Shown here piece by piece: positions 59,038 through 64,000 of a stretch of 64,000 nucleotides of DNA (position 1 is its first letter; each line of letters begins with the position of its first letter). Both the position numbers and the translations under genes were made by a program. The notes beneath the pieces are model-generated. The model made no database searches. It worked only from the letters and a program-made list of their open reading frames with translations, and was not told the DNA's origin. The stretch is from Mycolicibacterium flavescens (GTDB taxonomy: Bacteria; Actinomycetota; Actinomycetes; Mycobacteriales; Mycobacteriaceae). Location of the stretch: assembly GCA_900637135.1 (NCBI GenBank), contig LR134353.1, forward strand, positions 1,178,001 through 1,242,000. Direction: 5' to 3'.

Positions 59038-59610
59038 TCACGGAAGAGCCGACAGCGGCATCAGCAGCGGCGCCATACCCGCGCTGGGCAGTGCCGGGGC
59101 AGCGGCAGGCGCAGTGGCGGCCGGGGCCGCGGCGGCGGGTGCGGCAGCCGCCGGCGTGGCCGCCTGTGCGGCGGCGGGCAGGAGGCCGGTCAACGGCGTT
59201 CCCTCAGGCAGCAGGGAGGCCAACCCGGTCGGCAGGTTGGACAGCAGGTTGGCCGGGTTGGCCGGCGCGGCCGCAGGCGTGGCTGCGGGTACCGCCGGCG
59301 CCGCGGGCATACCGGGCAGCGATGACGGCGGCTGCGGAAGGGTGACCGTCGCCGTCGCCGACGGAGGCGTCGCGGCCGGGGCGGCGGGGGCCTGAGCGGT
59401 GTTCAGCAGCGATGTGAAGCCCTGCATGAGCTGCGTCGCGGCGGCCGGGTTCGACGCCAACTGCTGGATGAGCGGCAACCCCGGCACGCTGGGCGCGGGT
59501 GCCGGCGCCGCGGGCTGGGCGGTGGCGGTGGCGCTCAGCGCCAGCGCGGCCGAGACCGCTCCCGCCGCGGCGATCATGGTGGTCGCGAACAGTTTTCCGG
59601 TGCTGCGCAT
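59038..59610 (-). CDS. Ala/Pro-rich exported protein (Rv1158c-like)
   Basis: A 190-residue predicted secreted protein corresponding to M. tuberculosis Rv1158c. The signal peptide is MRSTGKLFATTMIAAAGAVS plus an Ala/Leu/Thr run ending ATAQPA. The mature protein alternates Ala/Pro-rich spacers with short amphipathic segments (LIQQLASNPAAATQLMQGF; LLSNLPTGLASLLPEG). It has no Cys. The start MRSTGK at 59610 is chosen because the signal peptide begins there; the frame continues upstream to 59700. It shares strand and type with the preceding gene but is separated by 66 bp. The function is unknown. Confidence 0.86.
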   Translation of the reverse strand: MRSTGKLFATTMIAAAGAVSAALALSATATAQPAAPAPAPSVPGLPLIQQLASNPAAATQLMQGFTSLLNTAQAPAAPAATPPSATATVTLPQPPSSLPGMPAAPAVPAATPAAAPANPANLLSNLPTGLASLLPEGTPLTGLLPAAAQAATPAAAAPAAAAPAATAPAAAPALPSAGMAPLLMPLSALP

Positions 59611-59782
59611 GGTTCTCCCAATCAGTTGTGTCGGCACGTCTTCGCCCGAAGCTACGGAGTTACTGGTGTGACTCAAGTGACACATGTGGCAGTGACTCAA
59701 CCGTTACGCAAGCGAGGGGTTTCGGTGACCGGCCGATAGAGTCGGGCGGATAGACACCTCGACAAGCGCCGCCCCGTCGCGG

Positions 59783-60943
59783 ATGGCCGAGCGACTGGCC
59801 GCTGCGGCGCCCGTGCTGTTGGTGATCAGCATCGCCGCGCGACTGGCGTGGACCTATCTGGTGCCCAACGGCGCGAACTTCGTCGACCTGCACGTCTACG
59901 TCGGAGGTGCCGGCACGCTGGATCAACCCGGCGCGCTCTACGACTACGTCTATGCCGAGCAGACGCCGGACTTCCCGCTGCCTTTCACCTATCCGCCGTT
60001 CGCCGCGGTGGTGTTCTATCCGCTTCACCTGTTGCCGTTCGGCCTCGTCGCGTTGTTGTGGCAACTCGGAATCATCGCCGCCCTTTACGGTGTGGTGCGC
60101 ATCAGCCAGCGGCTCCTGGGTTCCGGCGATCGGCGGACCGCGATGCTGTGGACGGCGGTCGGCATCTGGCTCGAACCGCTGCGCAGCACCTTCGACTACG
60201 GGCAGATCAATGTGGTGCTCGTGCTGGCGGTTCTCTATGCGGTGTACAGCACGCGGTGGTGGTTGTCCGGCCTGCTGGTCGGCGTCGCGGCAGGGTTGAA
60301 GCTGACGCCCGCGGTCTCGGGGTTGTACTTCCTCGGTGCGCGGCGATGGGGTGCGGTGATCTTCTCAGCGGTCGTATTCGTTGCGACCGTGGGGATTTCG
60401 GCCTTGGTCGTCGGCGACGAGACCCGGCGCTACTTCACCGAACTGCTCGGTGACGCCAATCGTGTCGGCCCGGTCGGCACGTCGTTCAACCAGTCGTGGC
60501 GCGGTGGGATATCGCGGATCCTCGGGCACGACGCGGGGTACGGGCCGGCGGTCGTGGCGGGCATCGCGGTGACGGCGGTGCTGGCGGTCCTGGCGTGGCG
60601 CGCGATCGGCGGCGCGTCGGATCGGTTGGGTGAGATCGTCGTGGTGCAGTTGTTCGGTCTGCTGCTCTCACCGATCTCGTGGACACATCACTGGGTGTGG
60701 CTGATCCCGTTGATGATCTGGTTGCTGCACGGGCCGTTGAGCGCCCGTCTCGGCGCGCGGGTGCTGGGGTGGGGCTGGCTCGTGCTCACGCTGGTGGGCG
60801 TGCCGTGGCTGTTGAGCTTCGCGCAGCCGTCGATCTGGGTGATCTCGCGGCCGTGGTATTTGGCGTGGGCCGGGCTGATCTACGTCGTGGCCACGCTGGC
60901 GACGCTGGCCTGGATCGCCGCTACTGGCCGACGATCCCGTTGA
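59783..60943 (+). CDS. pimE: Polyprenol-phosphate-mannose alpha-1,2-mannosyltransferase PimE
   Basis: A 386-residue GT-C mannosyltransferase that adds the fifth mannose in synthesis of polar phosphatidylinositol mannosides (AcPIM4 to AcPIM5), using polyprenyl-phosphate mannose on the periplasmic side. About ten membrane helices are seen; the conserved acidic residue of the first periplasmic loop is Asp35 in [13 protein letters not shown], followed by [14 protein letters not shown] and [13 protein letters not shown] typical of the GT87 family. M. tuberculosis Rv1159 occupies the same place. ATG 59783 is the only standard start after an in-frame stop at 59726, so this protein is shorter at its N-terminus than Rv1159. 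Confidence 0.94.
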   Translation: MAERLAAAAPVLLVISIAARLAWTYLVPNGANFVDLHVYVGGAGTLDQPGALYDYVYAEQTPDFPLPFTYPPFAAVVFYPLHLLPFGLVALLWQLGIIAALYGVVRISQRLLGSGDRRTAMLWTAVGIWLEPLRSTFDYGQINVVLVLAVLYAVYSTRWWLSGLLVGVAAGLKLTPAVSGLYFLGARRWGAVIFSAVVFVATVGISALVVGDETRRYFTELLGDANRVGPVGTSFNQSWRGGISRILGHDAGYGPAVVAGIAVTAVLAVLAWRAIGGASDRLGEIVVVQLFGLLLSPISWTHHWVWLIPLMIWLLHGPLSARLGARVLGWGWLVLTLVGVPWLLSFAQPSIWVISRPWYLAWAGLIYVVATLATLAWIAATGRRSR

Positions 60944-61205
60944 TGTCGCGGGCCATCTCGACGTCCTTGTCGGTGATGCCGTCCTCGGAGTGCGTCACCA
61001 GCGCGAAAGTTACTGTGCGCCATCGGATGTCGATATCAGGATGGTGGTCCTTGGCTTCGGCGTGCTCGCCGACCCGACGGACGGCGTCGATACCGTCGAG
61101 AAAGGCCGGGAACTTGATCGAGCGACGCAGGGCGCCGTCGGCGCGCTCCCAGCCGGGCAGGTCGGGCAGTGCGGCGTCTACTTGTTCGTCCGTTAACACA
61201 GCCAT
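60921..61205 (-). CDS. Pterin-4-alpha-carbinolamine dehydratase
   Basis: A 94-residue enzyme of the PCD/DCoH family, which dehydrates 4a-hydroxytetrahydropterins. The family motif [20 protein letters not shown] includes the catalytic histidine pair, with a further His in [10 protein letters not shown]. tuberculosis has the homologue Rv1159A between pimE and mutT2. The 3' end overlaps the end of pimE by 23 bp on the opposite strand, and its ATG is 27 bp from the mutT2 start. No aromatic amino acid hydroxylase is nearby, so the physiological pterin substrate is unclear; a role in molybdopterin metabolism has been proposed for such orphans. Confidence 0.93.
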   Translation of the reverse strand: MAVLTDEQVDAALPDLPGWERADGALRRSIKFPAFLDGIDAVRRVGEHAEAKDHHPDIDIRWRTVTFALVTHSEDGITDKDVEMARDINGIVGQ

Positions 61206-61232
61206 GGGCTCGACGGTATACCTTCGGTCGCG

Positions 61233-61625
61233 ATGTCAGAGCAGATCGTGGTGGCCGGTGCGCTGATCGACGCCGGGGTGCTGCTGGTGGCGCAGCGCGA
61301 GCGGCCGCCCGAACTGGCCGGGCTGTGGGAGTTGCCCGGCGGCAAGGTGTCGGCAGGCGAGACCGACGAGGCCGCGCTGGCCCGCGAGCTACACGAAGAA
61401 CTCGGCGTGGAAGTGACCGTCGGCGCGCGTCTGGGCGCCGACGTCGCGCTCGGACCGACGACGTCTCTGCGCGCCTACGTCGTCACCCGGACCGGTGGCA
61501 CCCTGCATCCCAATGACCACCGGGCGCTGCGCTGGGTCACCGCCGACGAACTCGACGGCCTCGCTTGGGTTCCCGCCGACCGCGCGTGGGTGCCGGAGCT
61601 GCGCCTGGCGCTGGGGGGTCAGTAA
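61233..61625 (+). CDS. mutT2: Nudix NTP pyrophosphatase MutT2
   Basis: A 130-residue Nudix hydrolase. The complete Nudix box spans residues 37 to 59, from [17 protein letters not shown] through LHEELGV, preceded by LWELPGG. It matches M. tuberculosis MutT2 (Rv1160) by length and place after pimE. MutT-type enzymes remove 8-oxo-dGTP; MutT2 in mycobacteria prefers dCTP-type substrates such as 5-methyl-dCTP as I recall, so cytidine nucleotide sanitation is likely. The start is ATG 61233. The last 7 bp overlap the convergent membrane protein gene. Confidence 0.93.
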   Translation: MSEQIVVAGALIDAGVLLVAQRERPPELAGLWELPGGKVSAGETDEAALARELHEELGVEVTVGARLGADVALGPTTSLRAYVVTRTGGTLHPNDHRALRWVTADELDGLAWVPADRAWVPELRLALGGQ

Positions 61626-61882
61626 CGCAAGCCGTCGCGGACGACGCGCACCGCCGGTTGGTGATGCACCGCGTAGATGGGGTGCAGCAGCGCCGGATGC
61701 CGGCAGTGCACGCAGGATTCGCGCGATGCGGTGGTCGACGACAGCGTCAGGTGGTGACAGGTCGCGCATCGCACCACGAAAGCGGCGCCCATCCAGTTGA
61801 GCAGTCCGATGTAGATCGCCGCGACTGCGGCGGCCGCCAGCACTCCGATGAGCACCACGGTGAGGATCTCGAAGATCATCAT
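61619..61882 (-). CDS. Small membrane protein with zinc-ribbon-like Cys pairs
   Basis: An 87-residue protein: one N-terminal membrane helix (FEILTVVLIGVLAAAAVAAIYI), then a soluble part with CATCHH and CVHCRHP, two CxxC pairs 18 residues apart that could hold one zinc, followed by LLHPIYAVHHQPAVRV. A GGGAGG Shine-Dalgarno lies about 9 nt before ATG 61882 (next codon is also ATG). No family is recognised with certainty. It occupies the interval that holds narGHJI between mutT2 and typA in M. tuberculosis. The CxxC pairs could also be redox-active. Confidence 0.72.
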   Translation of the reverse strand: MMIFEILTVVLIGVLAAAAVAAIYIGLLNWMGAAFVVRCATCHHLTLSSTTASRESCVHCRHPALLHPIYAVHHQPAVRVVRDGLRY

Positions 61883-61955
61883 GACCCGTCTCCCTCCCTC
61901 GGGTAACGAGGTCGACGGTAGTCACGGCACCTGCGCAAACGCTGTGAGCTCCGGA

Positions 61956-62126
61956 CTACTTGATCTTGCGCGCCCGCTTGTGCACCTTCGCCAGGTCCTT
62001 GCCGCGCAGACCGTTGAGTTCCGCCTTGCGGACCTGGTGCACCACGACCGGGCAGCGCTTACACCGGGGCTTGCTGCGGCAGCACTTCTTCTTCGGCTTG
62101 AGGTCGGCGAGCTTGCTGGGCTTCAA
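61956..62126 (-). CDS. Small basic Cys-rich protein
   Basis: A protein of about 56 residues with KPSKLADLKPKKKCCRSKPR followed by CKRCPVVVHQ and a basic tail ending KVHKRARKIK. The CC-x5-C-x2-C cluster and many Lys/Arg suggest a zinc-stabilised nucleic-acid or ribosome-associated protein; its place beside the ribosome-associated GTPase TypA is suggestive only. The start is unclear: no ATG or GTG lies near the conserved part, TTG 62126 is the most sensible, and the next ATGs upstream (62204, 62249) lie inside typA on the opposite strand. No family name is recognised. Confidence 0.6.
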   Translation of the reverse strand: MKPSKLADLKPKKKCCRSKPRCKRCPVVVHQVRKAELNGLRGKDLAKVHKRARKIK

Positions 62127-62181
62127 GTGACGGACATCTCTCGTTTTCGTGATCGGCCGACCGCACTGCGACAATCTCGAA

Positions 62182-64000
62182 GTGGATTTTAGGAACGTCG
62201 CCATCGTGGCACACGTCGACCACGGGAAGACGACCCTGGTCGACGCCATGCTGCGTCAGTCGGGCGCGCTCACACACCGTGGTGACGACGCCACCGAACG
62301 CATCATGGACTCCGGTGACCTCGAGCGCGAAAAAGGCATCACGATCCTCGCCAAGAACACCGCCGTGCACCGCCACCACGCCGACGGCAACGTGACCGTC
62401 ATCAACGTCATCGACACCCCGGGACACGCCGATTTCGGCGGCGAGGTCGAACGCGGGCTGTCCATGGTCGACGGTGTGCTGCTGCTGGTCGATGCGTCCG
62501 AGGGGCCGCTGCCGCAGACCCGCTTCGTGCTGCGCAAGGCGCTGGCCGCCCATCTGCCGGTGATCCTGGTGGTCAACAAGACCGACCGCCCCGACGCCCG
62601 GATCAGCGAGGTCGTCTCCGACAGCCACGACCTGCTGCTGGACGTCGCATCGGACCTCGATGAGGAAGCGCAGATGGCGGCCGAAGAGGCGCTCGGGCTG
62701 CCGACGCTGTACGCGTCGGGCCGGGCCGGCATCGCCAGCACCACCGAGCCCGCCAACGGCGAGAACCCGGACGGCACCAACCTCGACCCGCTGTTCGACG
62801 TGCTGATGGAGCACATCCCGCCGCCCACCGGTGACTCCGAAGCCCCGCTGCAGGCGCTGGTCACCAACCTCGACGCCTCGGCGTTCCTGGGCCGCTTGGC
62901 GCTGGTCCGCATCTACAACGGCAAGCTGCGCAAGGGCCAGCAGGTCGCCTGGATGCGCGAAGTCGACGGCGTACCGGTCGTCACGAACGCCAAGATCACC
63001 GAGCTGCTGGCCACCGTCGGCGTCGAACGCAATCCGACCGACGAGGCCATCGCCGGCGATATCGTCGCCGTCGCGGGCATGCCCGAGATCATGATCGGCG
63101 ACACGCTCGCCGATCCGGACCATGCGCACGCGCTGCCGCGCATCAGCGTCGACGAGCCGGCCATCTCGGTCACCATCGGCACCAACACCTCACCGCTGGC
63201 GGGCAAGGTGTCCGGCCACAAGCTCACCGCGCGGATGGTGCGCAACCGCCTGGACCAGGAACTGGTCGGCAACGTGTCGATCAAGGTCGTCGACATCGGC
63301 AGGCCCGATGCGTGGGAGGTGCAGGGCCGCGGCGAACTGGCGCTGGCCGTGCTCGTCGAGCAGATGCGCCGCGAGGGTTTCGAGCTGACCGTCGGCAAGC
63401 CGCAGGTGGTGACCCGCACCATCGACGGCAAGCTGCACGAGCCGTACGAGGCGATGACCATCGACTGTCCCGAGGAGTTCGTCGGCGCCATCACGCAGCT
63501 GATGGCCGCACGCAAGGGCCGCATGGAGGACATGACCAACCACGCCGCGGGCTGGGTGCGGATGGACTTCGTCGTGCCGAGCCGCGGGCTCATCGGGTTT
63601 CGCACCGACTTTTTGACCATCACCCGCGGCACCGGCATCGCCAACGCCGTCTTCGACGGCTACCGGCCGTGGGCGGGGGAGATCCGCGCCCGGCACAGCG
63701 GCTCGCTGGTCTCCGACCGCAGCGGTCAGATCACGCCGTTCGCGATGATCCAGCTCGCCGACCGCGGCCAGTTCTTCGTCGAGCCCGGCCAGGACACCTA
63801 CGAAGGTCAGGTCGTTGGCATCAACCCGCGCGCCGAGGACCTCGACGTCAACGTGACCCGGGAGAAGAAGCTCACCAACATGCGCAGCTCGACGGCCGAC
63901 GTCATCGAAACCCTGGCCCGGCCGCTGGAACTGACCCTGGAACAAGCCATGGAGTTCTGCGCCGAGGACGAATGCGTCGAGGTCACCCCCGAGGTCGTCC
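62182..64000 (+). CDS. typA: Translational GTPase TypA/BipA (3' end cut by window)
   Basis: A ribosome-binding GTPase of the EF-G/LepA type, important for ribosome assembly and stress or cold growth. 606 complete codons are visible out of about 628 in M. tuberculosis TypA (Rv1165), so some 20 residues are missing at the right edge. G1 [10 protein letters not shown]3 [12 protein letters not shown]4 NKTDRPD and REKGITI (switch I) are intact. Domain V-like [21 protein letters not shown] and the C-terminal [17 protein letters not shown] and [17 protein letters not shown] are TypA-specific. GTG 62182 follows a CAATCT box by few bases, suggesting a leaderless mRNA. Confidence 0.96.
   Translation, partial: MDFRNVAIVAHVDHGKTTLVDAMLRQSGALTHRGDDATERIMDSGDLEREKGITILAKNTAVHRHHADGNVTVINVIDTPGHADFGGEVERGLSMVDGVLLLVDASEGPLPQTRFVLRKALAAHLPVILVVNKTDRPDARISEVVSDSHDLLLDVASDLDEEAQMAAEEALGLPTLYASGRAGIASTTEPANGENPDGTNLDPLFDVLMEHIPPPTGDSEAPLQALVTNLDASAFLGRLALVRIYNGKLRKGQQVAWMREVDGVPVVTNAKITELLATVGVERNPTDEAIAGDIVAVAGMPEIMIGDTLADPDHAHALPRISVDEPAISVTIGTNTSPLAGKVSGHKLTARMVRNRLDQELVGNVSIKVVDIGRPDAWEVQGRGELALAVLVEQMRREGFELTVGKPQVVTRTIDGKLHEPYEAMTIDCPEEFVGAITQLMAARKGRMEDMTNHAAGWVRMDFVVPSRGLIGFRTDFLTITRGTGIANAVFDGYRPWAGEIRARHSGSLVSDRSGQITPFAMIQLADRGQFFVEPGQDTYEGQVVGINPRAEDLDVNVTREKKLTNMRSSTADVIETLARPLELTLEQAMEFCAEDECVEVTPEVV

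Noticed and set aside
62059..63129. 356-codon open frame on the minus strand opposite typA
   Set aside because: Shadow of the highly conserved typA; no recognisable domain.

Overview
The window is a high-GC actinobacterial chromosome segment that reads as Mycobacterium, most likely a rapidly growing, environmental (Mycolicibacterium-type) species. The evidence is a complete yrbE/mce operon with two Mce-associated membrane genes, an MmpL transporter, the PIM mannosyltransferase pimE, alpha-methylacyl-CoA racemase, DUF222/HNH (13E12-type) and DUF3556 proteins, and many GTG starts with ATGA/GTGA overlaps. No rRNA, tRNA, CRISPR array or intact insertion sequence was seen. From about 38.6 kb to the end the gene order follows the M. 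tuberculosis backbone Rv1142c-Rv1165 (echA, mcr, SDR, mmpL13, methyltransferase, sirtuin, GntR, O-methyltransferase, Rv1155, Rv1156, Rv1157c, Rv1158c, pimE, mutT2, typA), with local insertions and without narGHJI. These correspondences come from memory of family order and sequence, not from a search.

Layout. 1-3.5 kb: metalloid/metal resistance, namely arsC (cut by the window edge), acr3 and arsR in a minus-strand operon behind a perfect palindromic operator, a DinB-like protein, then divergent cadI and a second arsR with mirrored operator arms. 3.5-11.9 kb: small enzymes and envelope proteins (DUF1801, GNAT, VOC, a tiny exported repeat protein, SRPBCC, a WGxxGxxG protein, an LmeA-like DUF2993 protein, a YiiX-like hydrolase, a membrane adenylyl cyclase, a lipocalin-like protein, an alpha/beta hydrolase and a TetR regulator). 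12-25.4 kb: yrbEA-yrbEB-mceA-F plus two Mce-associated genes, nearly all translationally coupled, followed by an epoxide-hydrolase-like protein and a WS/DGAT-like protein. 25.4-30.3 kb: DUF222/HNH, DoxX, and a DUF3556 membrane protein behind a KstR-type operator. 29.5-33.8 kb: a GntR/FCD regulator divergent from a thiolase, enoyl-CoA hydratase and acyl-CoA dehydrogenase set, closed by a strong terminator.

33.8-43.3 kb: fasciclin protein, gamma carbonic anhydrase-like protein, NmrA-like SDR coupled to a CPBP protease, MFS exporter, then echA, mcr, SDR and nitronate monooxygenase for branched acyl-CoA metabolism, and DoxX. 43.5-47.1 kb: MmpL13, TetR and methyltransferase genes that overlap one another. 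47.1-51.1 kb: sirtuin, GntR, two paralogous O-methyltransferases flanking a DUF1697 gene, an Rv1155-like flavin/F420 protein and a DUF5302 protein. 51.1-55.6 kb: accessory block of MFS exporter, acetate-type symporter with DUF485 partner, and acyl-ACP desaturase with a palindromic operator. 55.8-64 kb: HhH-GPD protein, stand-alone resolvase domain, nitroreductase, DUF1059, two Ala/Pro-rich exported proteins, pimE, pterin dehydratase, mutT2, two small Cys-rich proteins, and typA running off the end.

Functionally the window combines lipid import (Mce), fatty/branched acyl-CoA oxidation, envelope lipid building and export (PimE, MmpL13, LmeA-like) and metal defence. Several intergenic gaps carry long imperfect palindromes; two of these, 19 kb apart, are clearly copies of one 61-nt repeat.
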